Shown one piece after another: positions 7,921 to 15,583 of a stretch of DNA of 64,000 nt (position 1 is the first letter of the stretch; every line of letters begins with the position of its first letter). The DNA is from CAIUSP01 sp964594365. GTDB lineage: Bacteria; Actinomycetota; Thermoleophilia; Solirubrobacterales; 70-9. The position numbers and the translations under genes were made by a program. Location: NCBI GenBank assembly GCA_964594365.1, contig CAZQMB010000004.1, forward strand, positions 32,420-96,419, in the 5' to 3' direction. The notes beneath the pieces were generated by a model, which was not told the origin of the DNA, ran no database searches, and saw nothing but the letters and a program-made list of their open reading frames with translations.

Positions 7921-8580
7921 CTAGGGCGCCGGCGGCACCGAGGGCCGCGGCGGATAGATGACGTTCCAGACTCCTCCGGTGAACTCGCCAGGATCGCGGG
8001 CGCGAACCGGCTCGAAACTGTTGGTGACGCTGTAGCGGGGGCCGATCTCGACCTCCCCGTCACGCACCCGAGTCTGGAAGCGGTCGAGGGGCCGGACAGG
8101 GGGACCACCGATGCGCTCGCCCTGGAACCCGTAGACACCTCCGTGACACGGGCAGATGAAGTTACCGGCAGCTGCGACGAACCTGACCGCACAACCGAGG
8201 TGCGCGCAGCGAGTGCTCACCGCCACCACGGAATTCGGATCTTCCTTCAGTTCCTCGTTGCCGAGGCGAACGTAGGCTGTGGTCTTGCCGGACTCACCAG
8301 TGCCCTCGACCGCGGTGATCACGGTCGCCGTGTACTCGTCGGCCGAGTACTGATCGATCGAACCGACCGACTGCCAGAAGTCACCCTTCTCCTTGAAGAC
8401 CGGGGCGAGAGCGAAGCCGATGGTCGGTAGCGCGACGACCGCAATTGCACCGCCAGCGAGAACCTGTCCGCCGACCATCAAGGCGGCGCGGCGGTTCATC
8501 GACTCGCCTTCGAAGGTGCCGGCCGGTGCCGCCTTCGGAAGCTTGCGTTTGCCGTTTCCGCTGTTGCCGTTCGTAGCCAA
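7921..8580 (-). CDS. qcrA: Rieske iron-sulfur subunit of the bc complex
   Basis: QcrA moves electrons from menaquinol to the c-type haem. The cluster motifs are CAHLGC (125-130) and CPCHGG (143-148), so ligands are Cys125, His127, Cys143 and His146 with a Cys130-Cys145 disulfide. Residues 28-60 read MNRRAAL followed by a hydrophobic helix, a twin-arginine signal-anchor. The start is TTG at 8580, with GGAG five bases upstream; the internal ATG for residue 28 would remove a Gly/Lys-rich leader. It heads qcrA-qcrB-qcrC, and tatA and tatC lie downstream in the same run. Confidence 0.94.
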   Translation of the reverse strand: MATNGNSGNGKRKLPKAAPAGTFEGESMNRRAALMVGGQVLAGGAIAVVALPTIGFALAPVFKEKGDFWQSVGSIDQYSADEYTATVITAVEGTGESGKTTAYVRLGNEELKEDPNSVVAVSTRCAHLGCAVRFVAAAGNFICPCHGGVYGFQGERIGGPPVRPLDRFQTRVRDGEVEIGPRYSVTNSFEPVRARDPGEFTGGVWNVIYPPRPSVPPAP

Positions 8581-8612
8581 TTGATCTCCGGTGATCGGGG
8601 GGTCTGGTGAAC

Positions 8613-9254
8613 TCAGCCAGGAGGCTCTGATCTACTTCCCAATCCTACCTGTTCGCGCAACCGGGTCCACGCCTCCTCGACGCCCGTCTCAGCGACGCGA
8701 TGCTCGGCCCAGACCAAGAGCCGATCTGCGAGCCCTTGCGGATCCTGAGAATCCGGGATTTCCGCTTTCAGAGCGGTGAATTCCGGATTCGCGCCGGATC
8801 CGACGGCAACGCCCGTGGCCAACCAGAGCGCTCGATCCAGCTGATCTGACCCGCGATCGGCAGGGTCCCCATCGGCGTGGATTACGGCCTGCAGCGAGAT
8901 CAGATCCGCCAGGTGAGCCACCGCCTCGGTGTCACCGAGTGTGGACAGACGCTCGAGTCCGAGGGCGTAGAGGAAGTCTCCAGCCAGGAGGGCCAGATCC
9001 GGCTCGATATCCGAGACGAAGAGCCTTGGTGTGCCGTAGTGCAGGAGGTAGCCCTCGCGGATCGACTCGATCAGCACTGCGTACTGATCGGGGTCGGTGG
9101 ATCGGGGGCCCAGGGCGACGAACTCTCCGAATGCCGCGGGGGCGACGACGTCATCCACCGGTCGCAAGGCGGACCGCAGACCATCCTCCGTCGCGACCTC
9201 GTCTCTCAGATCCAGGAAGGTACGGGAACCGCCCATCCGCGCTGGCTGCTCCAT
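8613..9254 (-). CDS. unrecognised protein with polyprenyl-synthase-like helices
   Basis: A 213-residue soluble, acidic, mostly helical protein. I do not recognise a named family. The segment LLAGDFLYALGLERL with LGDTEAVAHLADLI after it (about residues 92-125) resembles the VGDYLFA helix region of trans-polyprenyl diphosphate synthases. No DDxxD motif is present, so it is unlikely to be a catalyst of that type. The start is taken at ATG 9254, just inside the hemL stop, since the longer frame is only an overlap. It follows hemL and precedes qcrA on the same strand. A non-catalytic partner of the polyprenyl synthase encoded at 4573-5556 is possible but unproven. Confidence 0.6.
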   Translation of the reverse strand: MEQPARMGGSRTFLDLRDEVATEDGLRSALRPVDDVVAPAAFGEFVALGPRSTDPDQYAVLIESIREGYLLHYGTPRLFVSDIEPDLALLAGDFLYALGLERLSTLGDTEAVAHLADLISLQAVIHADGDPADRGSDQLDRALWLATGVAVGSGANPEFTALKAEIPDSQDPQGLADRLLVWAEHRVAETGVEEAWTRLREQVGLGSRSEPPG

Positions 9255-9265
9255 CTCCACAGAGA

Positions 9266-10564
9266 TCAGCCGTCGGCGAAGGCCGCATCGAAGGCTTCCG
9301 CTGCTGCCGCAGCGGTCGTCTCGACGGTCTCCTCGTCGTGAGCGAGCGAAGGGAACCACGCCTCGAACTGTGACGCTGGCGGATAGACACCGCGGTCGAT
9401 CAGTGCGCGGCAGAAGCGAGCGTACGCGTCCATGTCGCAGGAGTTCGCTCCCTCGAAATCGCTTACCGGCTGATCTGTGAAGAAGGGGGTGACCAGACCG
9501 GGAACCGAGACCACCTGCACCGGGTGGTCACCTGCGGCCTCACGAAGAGCATCGGCCAGAGCATCGGTGGTCTGAGAGAGCTTCAGGTAGGCGGCGTCAT
9601 CGAGCAACTCCATCGTGGCGAGTCCTGCTGCGACCGCGAGTGGGTTGCCGGAGAGGGTTCCCGCCTGATAGACGTCGCCAGCCGGTGCGAGGTGATTCAT
9701 CATCTCGGAACTCCCTCCGAACGCTGCGGCGGGGAGGCCTCCGCCGATGACCTTGCCGAAAGCCGTCACGTCGGGTTGGACCCCGGTCAACTCCTGCGCG
9801 CCTCCCCGAGCTACGCGGAACCCCGAGATCACCTCGTCGAAGACCAGGACGGCTCCGTACTCGTCGGCCAAGTCCCTCAATCGCTGGAGAAAACCCTCCG
9901 CAGGAGGGACGAGGCCCATGTTCGCCGGTATCGGTTCGACCAAGAGCGCAGCGACCGGTCTGGCCGACAAGGCCGCCTCGACTGCATCTGCGTCGTTCCA
10001 TGGGACCACTGTGGTTTGTTCCGCTACGGCAGCGGGGACGCCGGGACTCGACGGCTTGCCGGCCGTGGCCATTCCCGAACCAGCCGACACCAGGAGTCCA
10101 TCGGTGTGGCCGTGATACGCGCCAGCGAACTTGACCAGCGCATCCCGTCCTGTCGCTGCGCGGGCGAGACGAATAGCCCCCATCGCTGCCTCGGTCCCCG
10201 AGGAGGTCATGCGGATCATCTCGACGGAGTCGAAACGCTCCGCGACCTCGCGGGCAAGGACGACCTCACCGGCGGTAGGCGCCCCGTAGGTGGTGCCGCG
10301 CTGTGCTGCCGCGCTGACTGCCGCGAGAATCGATGGTTCGGCATGGCCGGCGATCAACGGACCCCATGAGCAGACCCAGTCGACGTATCGGTTGCCATCG
10401 ACGTCGAACAGATACGGACCCTCTCCCCTCTCGATGAAGACCGGGTCACGACCGATGGACCGCATGGCCCGGACCGGTGAGTTGACCCCACCCGGCAACA
10501 GCTCCAGTGCTTCCCCGTACAGCTTCCTGGAACCGTCCCAGTTCAGGAGTTCTCTGCCTCCCAC
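9266..10564 (-). CDS. hemL: glutamate-1-semialdehyde 2,1-aminomutase
   Basis: HemL makes 5-aminolaevulinate from glutamate-1-semialdehyde in the C5 route of tetrapyrrole synthesis. It is a PLP enzyme of the class III aminotransferase fold. Visible landmarks are LLPGGVNSPVRAM near the N-terminus, VFDEVISGFR (241-250) and the PLP lysine in FGKVIGGGLP (Lys271). I chose the GTG at 10564 because GGAGG stands ten bases upstream and gives 432 residues, the family length. A start further upstream would only extend it across the preceding gene. It overlaps the end of the preceding gene by 22 bases. The partner hemB is two genes upstream. Confidence 0.94.
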   Translation of the reverse strand: MGGRELLNWDGSRKLYGEALELLPGGVNSPVRAMRSIGRDPVFIERGEGPYLFDVDGNRYVDWVCSWGPLIAGHAEPSILAAVSAAAQRGTTYGAPTAGEVVLAREVAERFDSVEMIRMTSSGTEAAMGAIRLARAATGRDALVKFAGAYHGHTDGLLVSAGSGMATAGKPSSPGVPAAVAEQTTVVPWNDADAVEAALSARPVAALLVEPIPANMGLVPPAEGFLQRLRDLADEYGAVLVFDEVISGFRVARGGAQELTGVQPDVTAFGKVIGGGLPAAAFGGSSEMMNHLAPAGDVYQAGTLSGNPLAVAAGLATMELLDDAAYLKLSQTTDALADALREAAGDHPVQVVSVPGLVTPFFTDQPVSDFEGANSCDMDAYARFCRALIDRGVYPPASQFEAWFPSLAHDEETVETTAAAAAEAFDAAFADG

Positions 10565-11634
10565 GCGGCGTAGTCCTCCGTGAAGTAGCGAAGCCGGATC
10601 TTCTTGAACTCGGTCGAGGAGTAGAGGACGGCCCGATCTTCGCCGTGGAGATCGTGTTGATCGGCGATCGAATCGAGGATCGCGTCGCACTCCTCCTTCG
10701 ATCGCCCATGAGCCATGGTGAAGACGCTGTACGGCCAGTCCTCATAGGTGGGCCGCTGATAGCAGTGCGAGATCCCGCGGACCGATGCCATCTCGACGCC
10801 CACCTCACGGATCCGGTCCTCCGGGACCCGCCAAACACCCATACCGTTTGCGGAGAATCCGGCGCGACGGTGGAAGAGGATCGCGGCCACGCGGCGCAGG
10901 ATTCCTCGCTCCTGCATCCCGGCGAGGTGGCTCAGATAGGAGTCGACATCCATCCCTGCACGTGAGGCCGGCGCATCGAAGGGCCTGGCGACCGGTTCCA
11001 TCTGGCCCTGGATCGCGCGGATCACCTCGATATCCGTCTCGTCATAGGCAACTGGCTCCAACTCCCGCGGCATCACAGCCTCTCCTGCGGGAGCCGCGAG
11101 GGTCTCGGTGCCCTTCTCCATCTCGAGGTTCATGTTGATCTTGAACAGGGTCAGCGTCGGGAGCTGGCGGATCGACTCCGCGCCGGTCAACTCCTGCAGT
11201 ACCGAGACGGTCCCGTCCAGACCGAGCTTCGAATCCGGCGGGGTGGCGATCGTGAACCAGAGGTTGAATTCGTGGTCGCGCAGGTAGTTGTGTGACACAC
11301 CGGGGTGCGAATTGATGATCTTGGCGGCGCGGTGGGGATTCTCTGGATCGACCTTCGCCGCGACCAACATCGACTCGTAACCGAGGGCCCGCGTATCGAA
11401 GATGGGGGTCAACTCCCGGATGATCCGTTCGTCGAGCAGACGCTGAGTGCGCTCGAGCACGTCGTCGAGGTCCATACCTGCCTCCGTCGCCACGGCTGCA
11501 AAAGGCTCCGGAGTTAGAGGGAAGCTCGACTGCAGGAGGTTCATCAGCTTGCGATCGTGATCGTCCAGAGGCACCGCCGCTCCGTCCTTGCGCTCGCGAA
11601 CCTTGGGGGTTGCTCCTGATGCCGGTGTATTCAT
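10543..11634 (-). CDS. fused AhbA/AhbB (NirD/NirL)-like siroheme decarboxylase, Lrp/AsnC-type
   Basis: A 363-residue protein made of two Lrp/AsnC-like halves, each with a helix-turn-helix-like part and a RAM-like ferredoxin fold. The first half contains SHNYLRDHEFNLWF (114-127), and the second contains SHCYQRPTYEDWPY (289-302) then FTMAHGR. These match the signature segments of siroheme decarboxylase subunits, which remove two carboxylates from siroheme on the way to haem d1 or haem by the alternative route. It may act as an enzyme or as a haem-linked regulator. ATG at 11634 overlaps the hemB stop as ATGA. It sits between hemB and hemL, so a tetrapyrrole role is well supported. The exact reaction is not. 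Confidence 0.78.
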   Translation of the reverse strand: MNTPASGATPKVRERKDGAAVPLDDHDRKLMNLLQSSFPLTPEPFAAVATEAGMDLDDVLERTQRLLDERIIRELTPIFDTRALGYESMLVAAKVDPENPHRAAKIINSHPGVSHNYLRDHEFNLWFTIATPPDSKLGLDGTVSVLQELTGAESIRQLPTLTLFKINMNLEMEKGTETLAAPAGEAVMPRELEPVAYDETDIEVIRAIQGQMEPVARPFDAPASRAGMDVDSYLSHLAGMQERGILRRVAAILFHRRAGFSANGMGVWRVPEDRIREVGVEMASVRGISHCYQRPTYEDWPYSVFTMAHGRSKEECDAILDSIADQHDLHGEDRAVLYSSTEFKKIRLRYFTEDYAAWEAENS

Positions 11635-12620
11635 CGTGTGGATGCCTCCTCTGCCAGCCAGAGAGCGGCGGCGGTTGCGTAATAGGTGATGATTGCGTCG
11701 GCTCCTGCCCTGCGAATCGCCAGCAGCGATTCGAGTACAGCAGATCGTTCGTCCAGCCAACCGTTCGCCGCTGCAGCCTTGATCATCGAGTATTCGCCAG
11801 ACACTTGATAGGCCGCCACGGGAGCCCCGGTGGCCTGCTTGACCAGCGAGACGACATCCAGGTACGGCATCGCAGGCTTGACCATCAGGACATCCGCTCC
11901 CTCGTCGAGGTCGGCTTCCGCCTCGCGCACCGCTTCGAGTGCATTGGCTGGATCCATCTGATAGCCGCGCCGGTCACCCGATGAGGGGGCACAATCGGCC
12001 GCGTCCCGAAACGGTCCGTAGAAGGACGAGGCGTACTTGGCGGAGTAGGAGATGATCGGCAGACTTTGGTGGCCGGACTCGTCGAGCTGGGCACGGATCG
12101 CGCCGATGCGGCCGTCCATCATGTCGCTCGGCGCTATCGCGTCTGCGCCGGCGTCGGCATGTGAGATCGCGGTCTTTGCGAGCAGTTCGATCGTGAGGTC
12201 GTTGTCCACCTCCTCTCCCTGGAGGACTCCGCAGTGGCCGTGGGAGGTGTACTCGCAAAGGCAGACATCGGTGATCACGGTTACCTCGGGATGCGCCTCC
12301 TTCAAGGCTCTGACGGCCATCTGGACCACACCCTCATCGTCGTAAGCCTCGCTGGCGACCTCGTCCTTGGTCGCAGGGATCCCGAACAAGAGCACGGCGC
12401 GGACCCCTGCAGAGGCAACGGTCGTCACCTCGGCCACCAGTTCCGAGATCGACAGTCGTTCGACCCCGGGCATGGACTCGACCGGCTCCCGCAGGCCCTC
12501 TCCGGAGGTCACGAACATCGGCTGGATCAGATGAGAGGGAGAGAGCTCGGTCTCGGCCACCAGTTCCCGGAGCTGGCCGCTCCTTCGGAGGCGTCGGAAT
12601 CGGGTTGCTGGAAAAGCCAT
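11631..12620 (-). CDS. hemB: porphobilinogen synthase (delta-aminolaevulinate dehydratase)
   Basis: HemB joins two 5-aminolaevulinate molecules into porphobilinogen. The 329-residue protein has the zinc site DVCLCEYTSHGHCG (Cys120, Cys122, Cys130), the substrate-site Lys195 in SYSAKYASSFYGPFRDA, and the Schiff-base Lys248 in VLMVKPAMPYLD. The three Cys mean the zinc-dependent form. Length is normal. It is the first gene of a minus-strand run and diverges from the ymdB-like gene with a 76-base gap that must hold promoters for both directions. Confidence 0.97.
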   Translation of the reverse strand: MAFPATRFRRLRRSGQLRELVAETELSPSHLIQPMFVTSGEGLREPVESMPGVERLSISELVAEVTTVASAGVRAVLLFGIPATKDEVASEAYDDEGVVQMAVRALKEAHPEVTVITDVCLCEYTSHGHCGVLQGEEVDNDLTIELLAKTAISHADAGADAIAPSDMMDGRIGAIRAQLDESGHQSLPIISYSAKYASSFYGPFRDAADCAPSSGDRRGYQMDPANALEAVREAEADLDEGADVLMVKPAMPYLDVVSLVKQATGAPVAAYQVSGEYSMIKAAAANGWLDERSAVLESLLAIRRAGADAIITYYATAAALWLAEEASTR

Positions 12621-12696
12621 GGTCGGGATTCTAGGGTGCGCCGTTTTCGGCCGTGAGCGTGCGAGTGCGTCGAGTCGCTCCCTCTAGCCTGAGACC

Positions 12697-13473
12697 ATGC
12701 GGCTGCTGTTCATCGGAGATGTCGTCGGGAGTCCCGGGCGGGAGGGTCTGGCCGCAACCATGCCCGCACTGCGTGCAGAACACAAGCCCGATCTCATCGT
12801 CGTAAACGGTGAGAACGCCGCTGGAGGCGTGGGCATCACCGAGCAGACCGCGGAGGAGATCTTCGCCACCGGTGCGCAGGTGATCACCCTCGGCAACCAT
12901 GCCTACCGGCAACGGGAAGCCTTCGGATTCCTCAACGCAGAGGAACGAGTGGTGCGGCCGCTCAACCACTCGCCCGAGTCACCCGGACGAGGCTGGACCA
13001 TCGTCGAAGCCGGCGGGATGCGGGTCGCGGTGGTCAACCTGAGCGGAGCCGTACAACTGCAAGTAGATCGCAATCCGTTTGCGGCCATCGACGAACTGCT
13101 CGAAGAGCTCGACGGCCGCGCTGATGCGGTCTTCGTCGACTTCCACGCCGAGGTGACCAGTGAGAAGGTGGCGATGGGATGGCATCTCGATGGAAGAGTC
13201 GCCGCGGTCTGCGGGACCCACACCCATGTCCCGACAGCCGATCCGCGGATTCTCCCCGGCGGAACCGCCCACATCACGGACGTCGGAATGACCGGATCGA
13301 GAGATGGGGTGCTCGGGGTGAAACGCGACGGGGCATTGGAGTCGCTCCGTACCGGCTTGCCGGTGCGTTTCGAGACAGCAGCGGAAGACGTCTGGGTCAT
13401 GGGTTGTCTGATCGAGATCCGGGACGACGGCCTCTCGACTCGGATCGAACAGATCCTCTCGCCAGCCGGCTAG
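12697..13473 (+). CDS. YmdB-type metallophosphoesterase (TIGR00282 family)
   Basis: A 258-residue protein starting MRLLFIGDVVGSPGR with the family's metal-site residues in FIGDVVG, VNGENAAGG (37-44) and LGNHAY (65-70), then VDFHAEVTSEK and THTHVPTAD. Family members such as Bacillus YmdB hydrolyse 2',3'-cyclic nucleotides and influence RNA turnover and biofilm formation. Metal ligands appear complete. It is alone on the plus strand here. Its stop overlaps the stop of the convergent gene in a shared CTAG. Confidence 0.9.
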   Translation: MRLLFIGDVVGSPGREGLAATMPALRAEHKPDLIVVNGENAAGGVGITEQTAEEIFATGAQVITLGNHAYRQREAFGFLNAEERVVRPLNHSPESPGRGWTIVEAGGMRVAVVNLSGAVQLQVDRNPFAAIDELLEELDGRADAVFVDFHAEVTSEKVAMGWHLDGRVAAVCGTHTHVPTADPRILPGGTAHITDVGMTGSRDGVLGVKRDGALESLRTGLPVRFETAAEDVWVMGCLIEIRDDGLSTRIEQILSPAG

Positions 13474-15158
13474 CCGGCCTTCCGAGCCTCGACGAGGCGA
13501 TTTCTGGCGAGTAGTGCCACGAAGAGAGGCCCGAGGAACCACGGCAAGTAGAGATAGAACCAGTGGTCGAAGGTGATCTCGACCGCGATCAGAACTGCAG
13601 CGGCCAATGCCGACAGGACCACTGTGTCCCTGAATCGGGGCCGAATCGCCACCGCGAGTGCGAAGAGGCCGACCGCGGCCATCACGAACAGTTGGAGTGG
13701 CTCGAGCACCGGGAACTGACCCCAGATGCTGAAAGGTGAGTCCCGCCCGACCTGGTTGCCGATCGTCCGCTCGAAGATCACCAGAGGTCCCGAGTCGTAG
13801 AGGGCATCGGCGAAGATCACGAGCAGCCCCAGTGCGAACCCGACCAGGTAGGTCAACGACTCCCTCATCGAGAGTGGCGCGAGGAAACGCTTCAGGCGAA
13901 GGGAGGTCGAGCTGCCTGCGGTCGGTGGATGCGGGACGGAACCGGGGCGAGGCCCGGACATGAACAACGGAACCAACGCCAGCGGAGCGAGCTTGGTCGC
14001 GGAGGCGAAGGCGACCAGCACTCCCCGGAGCGGCGCCGAGGTGACGCCGAGCAGGATCGCCACTACCGTCAGGGCTACCAGCGAGTCATTCGTATTCGAT
14101 TCGAGCGCGAAAGCCGTATACGGACATGCGGCCCAGGCGAAGACGAGGAGCGCGCCGAGTCGAGTACCGCTCGAACCCGAGCCCAATCTGCGGCCGAGCA
14201 GGAACAGCGCGGCCATCGTTGCGAGATCGAAGAAGATCGCAGCGGCGTGAGCGGCCGGAAGATCGTCCCATGAGCCGCTCCAGGGAAAGGCCAGTTCGAA
14301 CGGTACGTACGCGAAGTACGAGAGCGGACCGTACGTGTCTCCATTCGCTATGTCGATCGGGAAGTTCGCGTAGAGCGTCCGCCCGTTCGAGATCAGATCA
14401 CCCCCGATTACACCGGCGTAACCGACATCGATCACATTCGAATCCGCCATGTTGAACGCGATCCGCACCCCGATCAGGAAGAGCGCGGCGATCGCGAGCA
14501 CTCCGGCGGGGATCGAGGGTTCGAGGCCGCCACGAGGATCCCGACCGCCGCGACTGGTCGCGAGCCAGATCATCCTCGCCAGCAACCAGACGAGTACCGG
14601 GTAGACGAGTGGCACCGAGATGTCTATCCGCCCCAGGTTGAAGAAGTAGTGAGAGAGCCCGAGACCAGCGGTCAGCGCGAGTAGATCCAGATGGGCGACC
14701 CGGAACGGTCTGCGCCAATCGAACAGACCGCAGAAGAAGATGAGGCAGAGGGGGATCCACACCCACGGTGCGTTGAGCGTCCGCCCGAAGGCACCGGAAT
14801 AACCGCGCGCCATGGTCCAGGCGACTTGATCACCAGTCCATTCCTCCCTCACCGTTGCACCTACCGGATCGACGATCACCAGCGCCTCGACTCTCTCGCC
14901 GACGAAGAAGCGGACCTCCCAATCGGCTCCGTCCTCTTTACGCGAGGCGCTGACGGAAGCGCGTGGATGTGCCCGCAACGTCTCGCGGCCCACCGAGGAA
15001 CTCTCTGCCGCGTCGAGTGCCTGGACCTCAGTTGTTTCCGCAGGAGGGTCGCCCTCCTGACGAGGAGGTCCTGCGAGGGAGGCTGGCGGCAGCAGGAATG
15101 TCGAGGCGACCAGCGCCAGCGCCAGCGCCAGCGCCAAACGACAGCGCCGGCCGGTCAC
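13470..15158 (-). CDS. polytopic membrane protein with exported N-terminal domain, glycosyltransferase-87/39-like
   Basis: A 562-residue protein with a signal peptide (Leu-Ala repeat, residues 8-16), an exported region of about 100 residues that includes a PepSY-like stretch around VRFFVGERVEALVIV, and then ten or more transmembrane helices. The helical part resembles GT-C polyprenol-phosphate-sugar glycosyltransferases of the DUF2029 kind. I do not see a clear catalytic Asp motif at the first loop. The start is GTG at 15158, overlapping the GtrA stop as GTGA. Its partners GtrA and a phosphodiesterase suggest envelope glycan transfer. The fold call is moderate, the function inferred. Confidence 0.6.
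   Translation of the reverse strand: MTGRRCRLALALALALVASTFLLPPASLAGPPRQEGDPPAETTEVQALDAAESSSVGRETLRAHPRASVSASRKEDGADWEVRFFVGERVEALVIVDPVGATVREEWTGDQVAWTMARGYSGAFGRTLNAPWVWIPLCLIFFCGLFDWRRPFRVAHLDLLALTAGLGLSHYFFNLGRIDISVPLVYPVLVWLLARMIWLATSRGGRDPRGGLEPSIPAGVLAIAALFLIGVRIAFNMADSNVIDVGYAGVIGGDLISNGRTLYANFPIDIANGDTYGPLSYFAYVPFELAFPWSGSWDDLPAAHAAAIFFDLATMAALFLLGRRLGSGSSGTRLGALLVFAWAACPYTAFALESNTNDSLVALTVVAILLGVTSAPLRGVLVAFASATKLAPLALVPLFMSGPRPGSVPHPPTAGSSTSLRLKRFLAPLSMRESLTYLVGFALGLLVIFADALYDSGPLVIFERTIGNQVGRDSPFSIWGQFPVLEPLQLFVMAAVGLFALAVAIRPRFRDTVVLSALAAAVLIAVEITFDHWFYLYLPWFLGPLFVALLARNRLVEARKAG
15111..15134. repeat. four exact CAGCGC hexamers in a signal-peptide region
   Basis: Four tandem CAGCGC units encode alternating Leu-Ala in the signal peptide of the minus-strand membrane protein. 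Gain or loss of a unit would change the hydrophobic core by two residues without altering the frame. Confidence 0.85.
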
Positions 15159-15583
15159 CGGCCGTCGAAGGTCCAGAGTTTGTTGCCGATGAAGTTGACC
15201 GGGGTTGCTACCGCGACGGCGATTGCCTGGGCTCCGATCTCAGGCATGCCGAGCGCGATCAAGCCTTGGAGGATCAGGAGGTTCACGCCGAGCGAGATCA
15301 CGCTGACGGTCAGGAACCGAGCGGCTTGGAACCCGGCGTGGCCGGCAGATGCCCGGAAGGTCCAGTGCCTGTTCCAGAGGAAGTTGTTGGTGACCGCCAC
15401 CACGAACGCGATCACTGCGGCCAGCACGTGGTGCAGATCGGCCTTCTCCGTGGCGAGCCAGAAGACCAGCAGGTTGATCACGTAGCCCGACGCGCCGACC
15501 ACGGCAAAGCGAACCAGCTGAGCCCAGTTCTCGGGCTTCCTGGTGCCACGGCCGATCCGTCGCGCGGTATTGGCAGGGGTCAT
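15155..15583 (-). CDS. GtrA family membrane protein
   Basis: A 142-residue protein with four transmembrane helices and the GtrA signatures: LVRFAVVGASGYVINLLVF near the N-terminus, NNFLWNRHWTF (about 84-94) and NFIGNKLWTF at the C-terminus. GtrA proteins are thought to move polyprenyl-phosphate-linked sugars across the membrane or help the transferase that uses them. ATG at 15583 overlaps the upstream stop in a TGATG junction. The longer frame upstream is only an overlap. It is coupled at both ends, to the phosphodiesterase before and the polytopic protein after. Confidence 0.9.
   Translation of the reverse strand: MTPANTARRIGRGTRKPENWAQLVRFAVVGASGYVINLLVFWLATEKADLHHVLAAVIAFVVAVTNNFLWNRHWTFRASAGHAGFQAARFLTVSVISLGVNLLILQGLIALGMPEIGAQAIAVAVATPVNFIGNKLWTFDGR

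Noticed and set aside
10565..10690. Longer hemL start
   Set aside because: It would add 42 Arg-rich residues that overlap the upstream gene; GTG 10564 has a good ribosome-binding site and gives family length.
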